Origin: Granulicella sp. dw_53
Lineage (GTDB): Bacteria; Acidobacteriota; Terriglobia; Terriglobales; Acidobacteriaceae
DNA length: 64,000 nucleotides
Reading direction: 5' to 3'
NCBI RefSeq assembly: GCF_018449545.1
Contig: NZ_JAAVUR010000004.1
Span: forward strand, 1 to 64,000
This document shows positions 35,633-43,493 of the stretch, piece by piece. The notes under the pieces were generated by a model. The model saw only the letters and a program-made list of their open reading frames with translations, had not been told where the DNA came from and ran no database searches. Position 1 is the first letter of the stretch. Each line of letters begins with the position of its first letter. The position numbers and the translations under genes were made by a program.

Positions 35633-35968
35633 ATGCCTCTCTACGAATACGAATGTACTACCTGCCACAAGCACACTGAAAAGATCCAGAAGTTCTCCGA
35701 CCCCGAGATTACCGTCTGCCCCCATTGTGGCGGGAAGCTGGAGCGCGTTCTTTCCGCTCCTGCTATCTCCTTCAAGGGTGGAGGGTGGTATGCAGACGGT
35801 TATGGGAATGCCAAGCCTAAGACTTCCGGGGATTCGACCCCTACTGCGAAGTCGGACTCGGGGGCGGCTTCGAGCGGTGCTTCTGCTGCTCCAGCGGCTG
35901 CTCCGGCTGCGGCTCCTGCCGCTGCGGCTGCTTCTTCGTCTTCCTCCTCATCCTCGGACAAGAAGTAG
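35633..35968 (+). CDS. FmdB-type zinc ribbon protein with Ala/Ser tail
   Basis: 111 residues. MPLYEYECTTCHKHTEKIQ...CPHCGGKLERVLSAPAISFKGGGWYADGY is the FmdB/CxxC_CxxC_SSSS regulator domain, with two CxxC pairs forming a zinc ribbon. After residue about 60 the protein is low-complexity: Thr/Ser/Asp, then repeated Ala-Pro and a run of Ser before SDKK. FmdB proteins are small putative regulators of uncertain action. It is a single gene, convergent with corC, and followed by a good terminator. Confidence 0.88.
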   Translation: MPLYEYECTTCHKHTEKIQKFSDPEITVCPHCGGKLERVLSAPAISFKGGGWYADGYGNAKPKTSGDSTPTAKSDSGAASSGASAAPAAAPAAAPAAAAASSSSSSSSDKK

Positions 35969-36063
35969 CGGTCTTGCTCCTGGTTGTCTCCGGGCGTACC
36001 TGGCTTAAAGTGGCTTCGAATCAAGAGATGCTGGGGCCATGACTCCTACCCGCTCTTAAATGC

Positions 36064-36092
36064 AAAGCCCTGCCTTTTCGGCGGGGCTTTTT
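36064..36092. terminator. bidirectional terminator between fmdB-like gene and corC
   Basis: AAAGCCCTGCC, TTTTC loop, GGCGGGGCTTTTT: a GC-rich stem with a T-run on the plus strand and an A-run complement on the other, placed between two convergent genes. Confidence 0.8.
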
Positions 36093-36124
36093 GCTTCTGG
36101 CTCTATTTGTGCAGATGGGTTTGC

Positions 36125-37594
36125 CTAGGACTCGGTGGAGGGCTGGAGGAGGCTGATGCGGACGCGGTCTACGCGGCGGTCGGTGGAGGCCAGGACTTCG
36201 AGGCGGAGGCCGTCTTCTTCGATGACCTCGCCGGGGAGGGGGATGTGGCCGGCGATCTCGGAGACGAGGCCGCCGATGGTGGTGGACTCGTAGTGCTCGG
36301 GCAGGCGGAGGGCGGTGGGGTCGTCGCGGGTGTCGCGGGGTTCGCGGTTCTCGATGCGGCGGATGTCGGCCTCGATGTCGGCGGCTTCGTTGTCTTCGTC
36401 GCCTGCTTCGTCTTCGGGATCGTGGGGCTCTCCGTCTTCGGCGGGGCGAGTGAGGTGGGGCTTGTGGGCGGGCTCGAACTGGTCGGCGAAGAGGTCGCGG
36501 AGACGGGAGAGCTCGAAGGAGCCGGAGACGGTGTAGGCTCCGTTAGGCTCGCGGATGGGGGCGTCGTCGGCCTCGGTGTCGTCGTGCTCGTCGGCGATGT
36601 TGCCTACGATGGCTTCGAGGAGGTCTTCGATGGTGACGAGGCCGGCGACTCCGCCGTACTCGTCGATGACGACACGCATGTGCTGCTTCTCGCGCTGCAT
36701 CTCGCGGAGGAGTTCGGCTACGTTCTTGGTCTCGGGCACGAAGGCGACTGGGCGCTGAATCTGGGCGACGGTGCGGTGGCGGGCCTCGGTGTCGGCGATG
36801 TGCAGGAGGTCGTGGGCGAAGGCGATGCCGGTGATGTTGTCGAGGGAGGTGGAGTAAACCGGGACGCGGGAGAAGGCGTACTGATGGATGACCTCGGTAA
36901 AGTGCTGCAGGGTAAGGGTTCCGGGGACGGCGATGATCTCGGGACGAGGTGTCATGACCTCGCGGACGACCTTGTCGCCGAACTCGATGACGGAGCGGAC
37001 GAGCTCGCGGTCGGACTCTTCGAGGATGCCCTCTTCTTCGCCGGCTTCGAGCAGAGCGTCCATGGCCTCTGAGGGGTGCTCTTCTTCCGTGGCGTCCTCG
37101 GGCTCCGCGAGGGCGGCGATGGAGAGGAGGAGCTGGAGGAGCATGGTAATGGGAAGGATGATGTAGAAGAGGACTTCCAGAACGACGCGGATGCGGGCGA
37201 TCCAGAGGCCGCGGGTGCGGGTGAAGAGAAGCTGCGGCACCAGCCGGTCAAAGACGAGGATCAGCAGGACGAGCTCGAAGACGGTGCGAACGATGTCCCA
37301 TTTTTCCGGGGTGTGGACGAGCGTCGGAAGCAGGGTGGTGTGGGTGTAAAGTCGGAGCCCGGAGAGCAGGGCTAGGGTCGCGATGGTGAGCTGGCGAAGG
37401 ACGGAGACGGAGAGGGCGACGGATTCGCGGCCGAGGCGGAGGCGGGGTTCGACAACCTCCTCCCAAGAGTCGATGTTGTCCTGGTACTCGCGGGAGAGGA
37501 ACTTGCCCATCTCGAAGTAGATACGGTCGACGTAGGCGACCAGAGCGAGGATGGCCAGAAGCAGGATGAGGGAGATGCCGTAGATAGGCGTCAT
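36125..37594 (-). CDS. CorC/HlyC-type CBS-domain membrane protein
   Basis: 489 residues. N-terminal DUF21-like membrane part (about 1-165), then two CBS domains (VMTPRPEIIAVPG..., and VAFVPETKNVAELLREMQREKQHMRVVIDEYGGVAGLVTIEDLLEAIVG, about 215-340) and a C-terminal CorC_HlyC domain (GAYTVSGSFELSRL...). The C-terminal domain is split by an Asp/Glu-rich insert of about 60 residues. The family is linked to magnesium/cobalt handling. The start overlaps the ybeY stop by four bases, the common ybeY-corC order. Confidence 0.87.
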   Translation of the reverse strand: MTPIYGISLILLLAILALVAYVDRIYFEMGKFLSREYQDNIDSWEEVVEPRLRLGRESVALSVSVLRQLTIATLALLSGLRLYTHTTLLPTLVHTPEKWDIVRTVFELVLLILVFDRLVPQLLFTRTRGLWIARIRVVLEVLFYIILPITMLLQLLLSIAALAEPEDATEEEHPSEAMDALLEAGEEEGILEESDRELVRSVIEFGDKVVREVMTPRPEIIAVPGTLTLQHFTEVIHQYAFSRVPVYSTSLDNITGIAFAHDLLHIADTEARHRTVAQIQRPVAFVPETKNVAELLREMQREKQHMRVVIDEYGGVAGLVTIEDLLEAIVGNIADEHDDTEADDAPIREPNGAYTVSGSFELSRLRDLFADQFEPAHKPHLTRPAEDGEPHDPEDEAGDEDNEAADIEADIRRIENREPRDTRDDPTALRLPEHYESTTIGGLVSEIAGHIPLPGEVIEEDGLRLEVLASTDRRVDRVRISLLQPSTES

Positions 37595-38100
37595 CGGCTG
37601 GCCTTCCGGATGGGCCTGGTTCGGGGCTTGAGCTGGGGCTTCAGGGGATTGGTGACGCGGTCGATAAGGCTGCCGGGAAGCTTGAGCTTGGCGCGGAGGG
37701 AGGACTCGCGAGCGGCCATCTGGCCGGTGTCAGTCTCGTGGTCTTCCCCGGCGAGGTGGAGCAGACCGTGAAGGAGAAGGATCTTTACCTCGACGTCGAG
37801 GGGGTGGCCGTAGGTGGCGGCCTGGCGGGTGGCGGTGTCGAGGGAGATGGCGAGGTCGCCGGCGTGCTGAGCCGCGATTTCAGGCGGTGTGGGGAAGCTG
37901 AGGACGTCGGTGGCTTTGTTCTTGCCACGGAAGGAGCGGTTGAGGCTCTTGAGCTGGACGTCGGAGGTAAGCAGGACATCGACCTCGCCGGAGAGGCCGA
38001 CCGCAGTGCGGGCGCGGTTGAGGAAGCGTGTGAGGCTGGGCTTCGACAGCGCGGGGATGGGAGGAGTACTTGGGGGTTCGATGGTGATCATCGGCAGCAA
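37591..38100 (-). CDS. ybeY: YbeY endoribonuclease (rRNA maturation)
   Basis: 169 residues. The signature HGLLHLAGEDHETDTGQM carries the three zinc-binding histidines (HxxxHxxxxxH) near residue 115, and SFRGKNKATDVLSFP is the conserved YR-x-D-x-x-T-DVLSF-like motif. It acts in 16S rRNA 3'-end processing and ribosome quality control. The extra C-terminal 35 residues are basic (TNPLKPQLKPRTRP). It is coupled to corC by ATGA, but the phoH gene that usually sits directly upstream is displaced by two other genes. Confidence 0.92.
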   Translation of the reverse strand: MLPMITIEPPSTPPIPALSKPSLTRFLNRARTAVGLSGEVDVLLTSDVQLKSLNRSFRGKNKATDVLSFPTPPEIAAQHAGDLAISLDTATRQAATYGHPLDVEVKILLLHGLLHLAGEDHETDTGQMAARESSLRAKLKLPGSLIDRVTNPLKPQLKPRTRPIRKASR

Positions 38101-38235
38101 GGAACGAGCCGAGAGCGTATCCGCCCTCTAAGGACGATGGTATCTCATTGGCGGGAGTGATGTGGGAAGAGATCAACCTGCCGCCGTGGACCGACTGCGG
38201 TGGACGGCAGAGGCACGCACATTCCTTCCTGAAAG

Positions 38236-38277
38236 GTACAAGAGGGGTGTTCCCGCCGCATCGCACCCCTCTTGTAC
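38236..38277. terminator. 14-bp perfect hairpin after the small membrane protein gene
   Basis: GTACAAGAGGGGTG and its exact complement, 14-base loop. It lies just past the stop of the reverse gene at 38298 and before ybeY. There is no T-run on the reverse strand, so a terminator role is plausible but not certain. Confidence 0.55.
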
Positions 38278-38297
38278 TGTCTGGTGGTTCTGAAGCT

Positions 38298-38876
38298 TCA
38301 GTTTGCCACTGCCTTTTCATTCTGTCCTTTGCGGTTAAGCAAAAGACCTGCGATCAAGAAGTAGACGCCGCCAAAGATGGCGTATCCACCCAAGTCTTTG
38401 ATATGCATCTTCTCCTGGAGTCCATTTACAAGAAATACCGCGCCTGCGAGCGCCGATTGTGCGCCGCTGAGAATCATCGCCCACTGGCCCTTCAGCGACC
38501 GGCGACGGGCCAAGCCTACTCCGAGCTGTAACAGACCCGCCAGTAGAGCCCACAGTCCGAATGCAGCGACAGCGTACCGCAGTTGCATGGCGCCAAATAC
38601 TCCAACGGCAATTGCGGCTGCGGAGCCGAGGAACGCGTTCGCCAGTTGAAGCCCCCTCGATGCCGGCTGGGGATTTAAACGCAGATCCCGTACTGTGCAG
38701 ACGACATCCCAAACGGGGTAGAGCAGTACGAGAAGCACGCCCAAACGAGGCGAAGCAGGGGCGGTTGCCAGCACAGTGCCGGCCCACGCGATTTGGACTA
38801 CCGTCCGGGTGAAGTACAGGTTGCGAAGAAAATGTTCTGAGGATCGGGTGCTGTGAGACGTCTGATCTAAAACCAT
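38298..38876 (-). CDS. small multi-pass membrane protein (DUF308-like)
   Basis: About 192 residues with five or six hydrophobic helices (TVVQIAWAGTVLA, LGVLLVLLYPVWDVV, GSAAAIAVGVFGAM, FGLWALLAGLLQLGVGL, and a final GGYAIFGGVYFLIAGLLL). It resembles HdeD/DUF308-type proteins in spacing, without a clear motif. AAAGGAG lies six bases before the ATG at 38876; the longer frame to 38939 would run across the operator at 38903-38930. The adjacent upstream gene is tetR, so its expression is probably repressed by that regulator. Confidence 0.7.
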   Translation of the reverse strand: MVLDQTSHSTRSSEHFLRNLYFTRTVVQIAWAGTVLATAPASPRLGVLLVLLYPVWDVVCTVRDLRLNPQPASRGLQLANAFLGSAAAIAVGVFGAMQLRYAVAAFGLWALLAGLLQLGVGLARRRSLKGQWAMILSGAQSALAGAVFLVNGLQEKMHIKDLGGYAIFGGVYFLIAGLLLNRKGQNEKAVAN

Positions 38877-38902
38877 TAGGAACTCCTTTGATCTGCGGTT
38901 TC

Positions 38903-38930
38903 TATGTTGACCTACTAGTTGGTCAACATA
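38903..38930. promoter_or_regulatory. palindromic TetR operator 1
   Basis: TATGTTGACC TACTAGTT GGTCAACATA: 28 bp, near-perfect palindrome centred on ACTAGT, just upstream of the small membrane protein gene and downstream of tetR. It shares ACC(T/G)ACTAGTTGGT and a trailing ACAT with operator 2. Confidence 0.7.
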
Positions 38931-38951
38931 TACGTTCAAAAAAAAGCTCTC

Positions 38952-39539
38952 CTAGGCGGAGACAGCTGCCGGAGAAAGACGTTGGAGCGTTGCATCTACG
39001 ATTTGTGAAAATACAGCGGAGGATTGGTACGCACGAGCAGAGATCATGGCTCCATGCACCGTTGCCATCAGCAGATCTGCTTCCCTGGAGGTAGCCTGTG
39101 TCAGGCGAATACTCTTCTGTTTTTCCCCAAGCTCTAGTGTTTGTTGAAGCCAGCGATGGAGATCAGCAAAATGAAACCGAACCTCCGTTGCAACGTCCGC
39201 CGGCAAGGACGGCAGCTCCGCGCCAAGCAGGGCTGCAATGCAGATTGGTTCTGTCTTTTTCTGGATGCAGGCCTCCCAATATTTCATGTAGTAGGTCAGG
39301 CGATCGAAGGGGTCGGATGCCGCACCATCCATCTGGGCAAGCCCCTCCCCTAGGCGCTGCCGGTGTCTTCTTAGTACAGCTACGACCAAATCCTCTTTCA
39401 AGGGAAAGTGATGATGGATCGTCGCCTTGCTTACCTTTACCTCGCTAGCGATGTCGGCGTAGCTGAATGCGGCGTACCCGCGATCCGCGATGAGTTTGTG
39501 CGCGACGTCGAGAATCCGTTCTGCTGTTGAACCGGCCAT
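38952..39539 (-). CDS. TetR/AcrR-family repressor
   Basis: 195 residues. N-terminal helix-turn-helix: ERILDVAHKLIADRGYAAFSYADIASEVKVSKATIHHHFPLKEDLV, a textbook TetR DNA-binding domain with recognition helix around residues 36-47. The C-terminal ligand domain resembles the YcdC/TetR_C group but gives no ligand clue. Two similar palindromes flank the gene, one right at its own start and one before the membrane protein, so autoregulation and control of that gene are likely. Confidence 0.92.
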   Translation of the reverse strand: MAGSTAERILDVAHKLIADRGYAAFSYADIASEVKVSKATIHHHFPLKEDLVVAVLRRHRQRLGEGLAQMDGAASDPFDRLTYYMKYWEACIQKKTEPICIAALLGAELPSLPADVATEVRFHFADLHRWLQQTLELGEKQKSIRLTQATSREADLLMATVHGAMISARAYQSSAVFSQIVDATLQRLSPAAVSA

Positions 39540-39549
39540 GCACCTATAT

Positions 39550-39570
39550 TACCGACTAGTTGGTAGACAT
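39550..39570. promoter_or_regulatory. TetR operator 2 (autoregulatory)
   Basis: TACCGACTAGTTGGTA (near-palindromic) followed by GACAT, 11 bases upstream of the tetR start codon. The ACTAGTTGGT core is the same as in operator 1. Confidence 0.65.
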
Positions 39571-39605
39571 GCAAGCCGGACGCAACTGGTATGAAGATCC
39601 CTGGG

Positions 39606-39643
39606 CGCACCTTCGCCAGGTCAGATAACCTGACGAAGGTGCG
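39606..39643. terminator. hairpin after phoH
   Basis: CGCACCTTCG...CGAAGGTGCG with an inner CAGGT/ACCTG extension and one mismatch, about 16 paired bases. It lies 11 bases past the phoH stop, with no T-run, and separates phoH from tetR. Confidence 0.6.
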
Positions 39644-39654
39644 ACACGCTTTAT

Positions 39655-40692
39655 TTACTGCGGTTTGGGGAGGGGTTTGGACCCTGCGACCAGCGGTGCG
39701 CCGGCGAGGGCGGCCTCCCCGATGGGAAGCGGAAGCTGCTGCTGGGCCTTGCCGTAGCTGTCGTAGGCGCGGACGATGCGCTGTACGAGGTGGTGGCGGA
39801 CGACGTCGACGTCCTCGAAGTGACAGAAGCGAATGCCTTCGACGCCATCGAGGACGTGGAGGGCTTCCAGCAGGCCGGACTTCTTGGGGTTGGGCAGGTC
39901 GATCTGGGTGAGGTCGCCTGTGATGACGGCCTTGGAGTTGTTTCCGAGGCGGGTGACGAACATCTTCATCTGCTCGTTGGTGGTGTTCTGGGCCTCGTCC
40001 ATGATGATGAAGGCGTCGGAGAGGGTACGGCCGCGCATGAAGGCGAGGGGTGCGACCTCGATGACGTTGGACTCCAGGAGCTTATCGACCTTCATGGGGT
40101 CGAGGAGATCGTAGAGAGCGTCGTAGAGGGGACGGAGGTAGGGATCGACCTTCTCCTGCAGGGAGCCGGGGAGGAAGCCGAGGCGCTCGCCCGCTTCGAC
40201 GGCGGGACGGACGAGGATGATGCGGCTGACTTTTTTAGCAACCAGAGCAGAGACGGCCATGGCAACGGCGAGGTAGGTCTTGCCGGTGCCGGCGGGACCG
40301 AGGCCGAAGGTCATGTCGGACTGCTCGATGGCCTCGACGTACTTGCGCTGATTGGGAGAACGGGGCTGAACCATGCGTTTGACGCCGGCGGAGCGCTGCT
40401 TGCCGGTTTCGACGAGGGAACGGAGGGTGACGGCGGGGTCGGCGATGACGAGCTTGAGCATGCCGTTGAGTTCGCCGTTGTGGAGATTGACTCCGGATTT
40501 CCGGAGGGCATCGAAGTCGGTGAAGATACCGGCGACGCGTTCGGTGGCAGCTTGCTCGCCGGTAACGTGGATAGCGTCGGAGCGAAGATCGATGGCGACG
40601 TGCAGGCCATCTTCCATGAGGCGGAGGTTTTCGTCGCGGGTCCCGTACAGGGGCTCAATACCGGGGGTGATTTCGATGACTTTTTTATTCAA
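39655..40692 (-). CDS. phoH: PhoH-like ATPase
   Basis: 345 residues. Walker A GPAGTGKTYLAVAMA near residue 135, ILVRPAVEAGERLGFLPG, and Walker B FIIMDEAQNTT followed by QMKMFVTRLG (sensor-type motif) define the PhoH ATPase core; an N-terminal KH-like part precedes it. PhoH proteins are thought to act in RNA metabolism with YbeY. In many genomes phoH, ybeY and corC are contiguous; here tetR and a membrane protein gene interrupt them. Confidence 0.92.
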   Translation of the reverse strand: MNKKVIEITPGIEPLYGTRDENLRLMEDGLHVAIDLRSDAIHVTGEQAATERVAGIFTDFDALRKSGVNLHNGELNGMLKLVIADPAVTLRSLVETGKQRSAGVKRMVQPRSPNQRKYVEAIEQSDMTFGLGPAGTGKTYLAVAMAVSALVAKKVSRIILVRPAVEAGERLGFLPGSLQEKVDPYLRPLYDALYDLLDPMKVDKLLESNVIEVAPLAFMRGRTLSDAFIIMDEAQNTTNEQMKMFVTRLGNNSKAVITGDLTQIDLPNPKKSGLLEALHVLDGVEGIRFCHFEDVDVVRHHLVQRIVRAYDSYGKAQQQLPLPIGEAALAGAPLVAGSKPLPKPQ

Positions 40693-41000
40693 TCTGGGGT
40701 CTGACCTCCGTCAGGACGAGCTGGGTTAGGGCTACTGATTGGATGCAATTGATTTGGAGACGAAGCGGACGGGAGGAGGCAGCGCGGAGGGTGCGCTTAC
40801 TGGACTGCGACGGATTGGCGAGTCGTGCCAAGCGTGTGTCGAAGATGGGCACAGATTAGAACGTGAAGATGAGGGCGTCAAGTGAAATGATGAAGTGGGG
40901 CGGAGGGTTGGGGTTGCGTGGCATAGTTTCAGGCCAGAGCTTGGGCATCATTTTAGACATCGTTTGATGCTATTTTATGTGCCTGAACCGAGGACGATCT
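40693..41000. other. intergenic region between phoH and vapBC
   Basis: About 300 bases with the divergent leaders of phoH and vapBC. I find no repeat, hairpin or small gene that stands out. Confidence 0.4.
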
Positions 41001-41195
41001 ATGCGGACCACTGTTGCGCTCGATGATGTATTGGTAGCGAAGGCTACTGCTTTCACAGGATTGAACGAAAAGTCGGCGCTGATCCGGGAGGCGCTGAAGG
41101 CGTTGATTGAGCGAGAGAGCGCACGGCGGCTGGCCCGGCTTGGGGGGAGCGAACCAGCGTTGATGCCGGTCGTCCGGCGGCGCGAGGTCAAGTGA
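41001..41195 (+). CDS. vapB: VapB-family antitoxin
   Basis: 64 residues. MRTTVALDDVLVAKATAFTGLNEKSALIREALKALIERESARRLARLGGS is the RHH-type VapB antitoxin: beta strand, helix, then the toxin-binding tail. I choose the ATG at 41001; the eight-residue upstream extension from 40977 is not conserved. Its TGA overlaps the toxin GTG start. Confidence 0.9.
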   Translation: MRTTVALDDVLVAKATAFTGLNEKSALIREALKALIERESARRLARLGGSEPALMPVVRRREVK

Positions 41196-41557
41196 TCCTT
41201 ATCGATACTTCGGTGTGGGTGGATCATCTTCGCGCTGGGGACGACGCTGTGAAGAGACTACTGGAGACGGGGCAGGTTCTCTCCCATCCCTTTGTGATTG
41301 GGGAGTTGGCGATGGGCAGTCTGAAGCAGCGCGAGGTGGTCCTAGGGGCGTTGCAGGATCTGCCAAAGGCAGCGGTGGCGAGCGAGGACGAGGTTTTGGG
41401 GTTTATCCGCGACCGTTCGTTGTTTGGGGTGGGGATTGGATATATCGACGCCCATCTGATGACCGCGGTTCAACTGACACCGGATGCGCTGCTCTGGACG
41501 CGCGATAGGCGTCTGGCCGAGGTAGCTGCGAGGCTTGCTTCCGGACAGACGCCCTGA
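41192..41557 (+). CDS. vapC: VapC-family PIN-domain toxin
   Basis: 121 residues from a GTG start overlapping vapB (AAGTGATCC). PIN-domain acidic residues are in place: ILIDTSVWVDHL (Asp5), IGELAMG (Glu near 42) and GIGYIDAHLMTAV (Asp near 95), then LWTRDRRL (Asp near 112). VapC toxins cleave specific tRNA or rRNA when the antitoxin is lost. The pair is a compact complete module. Confidence 0.92.
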   Translation: MILIDTSVWVDHLRAGDDAVKRLLETGQVLSHPFVIGELAMGSLKQREVVLGALQDLPKAAVASEDEVLGFIRDRSLFGVGIGYIDAHLMTAVQLTPDALLWTRDRRLAEVAARLASGQTP

Positions 41558-41580
41558 GGGGTCGCGTTATTGTGGTGGGG

Positions 41581-42111
41581 CTACTTCTTGGGCGCCGCGG
41601 ACGGGGGAACCATGTCGTTGAGGCGGAGGTAGCTGGCCATCTGGGAGTAGTGGTCTTCGAGGTCGTCGGTGAGCTCGAAGAGGGCGCGGGCGCGGGGTGG
41701 GTGCGTGTTGCGAAAGTAGGTGATGGTGTCGCCGAGCTTGGCGTCCTGGAGGTTGGTGAGGGCTTTGTCGCAGAAGGTGAAGGAGGACTTGAGGGCCGTG
41801 ACGAGGACCTCCTTCGAGTCGGTCTCGGAGACCTTGGGGCCGGTGGGGGCGGGGGTGTCGGCGAGCATGGCGCAGACGGCGTTGTTTGCCTGGAGGACGT
41901 GGGCGACGATCTTGCCGTAGGTCCACTGGCCGGGGGTGGGGTGGTAGCCGTATTTGTCGGCAGGCATCTGCTCGGCGGCGGCGGTGATGAATTTGGACTG
42001 GCGATCGTAGATCTCGCGGGCGCTGGAGACGACGGGATTTGCTACGGATTGAGCATGCAAAACCGGGGAGAGGGACAGACCGATCAGGGTCAGATGAATC
42101 AGGATCTTCAT
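41581..42111 (-). CDS. secreted DinB-like protein
   Basis: 176 residues. An N-terminal signal peptide (MKILIHLTLIGLSLSPVLHAQ) precedes a four-helix DinB/DUF664-type bundle with possible metal ligands: YGYHPTPGQWTYGKIVAHVLQ (His) and DDLEDHYSQMASYL (His). DinB-like proteins are metal-dependent but mostly of unknown reaction; a thiol transferase-type role is known for some. Export is unusual compared with cytoplasmic DinB. It is convergent with vapC, with a 23-base gap. Confidence 0.78.
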   Translation of the reverse strand: MKILIHLTLIGLSLSPVLHAQSVANPVVSSAREIYDRQSKFITAAAEQMPADKYGYHPTPGQWTYGKIVAHVLQANNAVCAMLADTPAPTGPKVSETDSKEVLVTALKSSFTFCDKALTNLQDAKLGDTITYFRNTHPPRARALFELTDDLEDHYSQMASYLRLNDMVPPSAAPKK

Positions 42112-42391
42112 GTAGGTTCTTTCTCTATGTTTGGAATAGGTTGGATTGCCCCAGCCTTCGCCTAACCATAGGATTCGGCGGTGTGAGTGTCAATGAGGAG
42201 TTTCGGCTATGTTTCGCGGTTGACCTGCGGACAGCCTTTCCGTAGACTTAGTGATTGCAGGGTGTGCGGCGGACTGAATTCAGAACTAAAGACTGAATTG
42301 GACCAAGGCTGTGACCGTAACCAGCTTTCTGGCCTGCAACCCAAATTCCCCAGACATCGAGCTATCGATCCGGGCTTAGAGAAGAGAGTTT

Positions 42392-42670
42392 ATGGCAAAT
42401 CATGTTTCGTCGTTGAAGCGCACGCGTCAGACCATCACCAAGACCGCGGTGAACCGCGCCAACAAGAGCAAGCTGCGCGGCACGCTGCGTACACTGCGCG
42501 AGGCGATCGCCGGTGGCGACGCGAAGAAGCTGGGCGAGGTCTATCGCGAGACGGTCTCCGTGCTCGATAAGAGCGTGCAGAAGGGTGTTCTGCATAAGAA
42601 CACTGCCAGCCGCTATAAGAGCCGTCTGAATGCTCGTGTGAAGGCTGTTGCGACTGCGAAGGCTGCTTAA
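42392..42670 (+). CDS. rpsT: 30S ribosomal protein S20
   Basis: 92 residues, normal size. [35 protein letters not shown]... through [17 protein letters not shown] is a complete S20, a basic protein binding the 16S rRNA 5' domain early in assembly. AGAGAAGAGAG precedes the ATG. A clean terminator follows. A leader of about 250 bases lies between dinB-like and rpsT and presumably carries its promoter. Confidence 0.97.
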   Translation: MANHVSSLKRTRQTITKTAVNRANKSKLRGTLRTLREAIAGGDAKKLGEVYRETVSVLDKSVQKGVLHKNTASRYKSRLNARVKAVATAKAA

Positions 42671-42701
42671 GATTTAGAGGTTGAATTCGTAAGAGTAGAA
42701 G

Positions 42702-42736
42702 AGCCCAGATTGGCGGATGCCGATCTGGGCTTTTTT
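42702..42736 (+). terminator. rpsT intrinsic terminator
   Basis: AGCCCAGAT, 12-base loop, ATCTGGGCT, then TTTTTT. It ends right before the 3' end of the convergent PEP-CTERM gene and works for the plus strand. Confidence 0.9.
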
Positions 42737-42737
42737 G

Positions 42738-43343
42738 TCATGCTGGCTGGCTGAATTTACTTCGTATTCCGTAGAGGAACGAAGCGCAGCCTGTGCCTAC
42801 AAGCAGGAGGCTGGCTGGTTCGGGCACCTGACTGGTGACGTTGATCGCTTGATACATGCGTTCACGTTGGAAATCCAACCAAACAATATCCCCGGAAGAG
42901 TTCAAGAGTGGGGTAGCGATATCGAAGTTGGCAGTTATAAAAGTGAGGCCAGAAGGAGGCCCTGCATAGGCTCCCGTCGGCTCTCCGTTGGGATTGCCGA
43001 TGCTTCCGAAGAAGGTACGCCCGTTATTGCAGACGGAAGCACCAGCAATTAGGAACCCAGCGGGAACAGAGCAGGGAGTGCCATTGTCGAAGACGTCAAA
43101 TGGAGATGTATTCGTCGTGCTTACAAGCGCGCCGTTACTGAAGGTGAGATAGTCACTGAAACTACTCCGGTAAACAACGACGTCGCCTGCTGCGGTAATG
43201 CCGAGGAGAGAGCCAAATAGATTATCCGGTCCACTCAAATCGAATATCTGATAGGTATCGGCAGCGGCTGAACCGGAAAAGGTGAATAACGTAGCCACTA
43301 CTGCAAAGATGACAGCGGCTGACGACAGTTTAAATTTTTTCAT
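42738..43343 (-). CDS. PEP-CTERM sorting-signal protein
   Basis: About 201 residues from the ATG at 43343, which follows AGGAAGAG. There is a signal peptide (MKKFKLSSAAVIFAVVATLF...AAAD), a mid-region with no recognised fold, and a C-terminus VPEPASLLLVGTGCASFLYG then IRSKF. That is the VPEP motif, a membrane helix and a basic tail: the PEP-CTERM signal cut by exosortase. Such proteins are exported with extracellular polysaccharide matrix. No exosortase gene is in the window. The frame extends to 43433, but that part is not conserved. Confidence 0.82.
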   Translation of the reverse strand: MKKFKLSSAAVIFAVVATLFTFSGSAAADTYQIFDLSGPDNLFGSLLGITAAGDVVVYRSSFSDYLTFSNGALVSTTNTSPFDVFDNGTPCSVPAGFLIAGASVCNNGRTFFGSIGNPNGEPTGAYAGPPSGLTFITANFDIATPLLNSSGDIVWLDFQRERMYQAINVTSQVPEPASLLLVGTGCASFLYGIRSKFSQPA

Positions 43344-43493
43344 GGAATTTACTCTTCCTTTGAAGATCCATCGAACGATTTCTCTGCTGGGCCCATGTGG
43401 ATCAGACATTAGGCGCACGGGTACGTTCATCACAAGTTAAACCACATGATATGAGCAAAGTAATCGTCCGTTTTCCCGGACCCTTGTTTTGGG

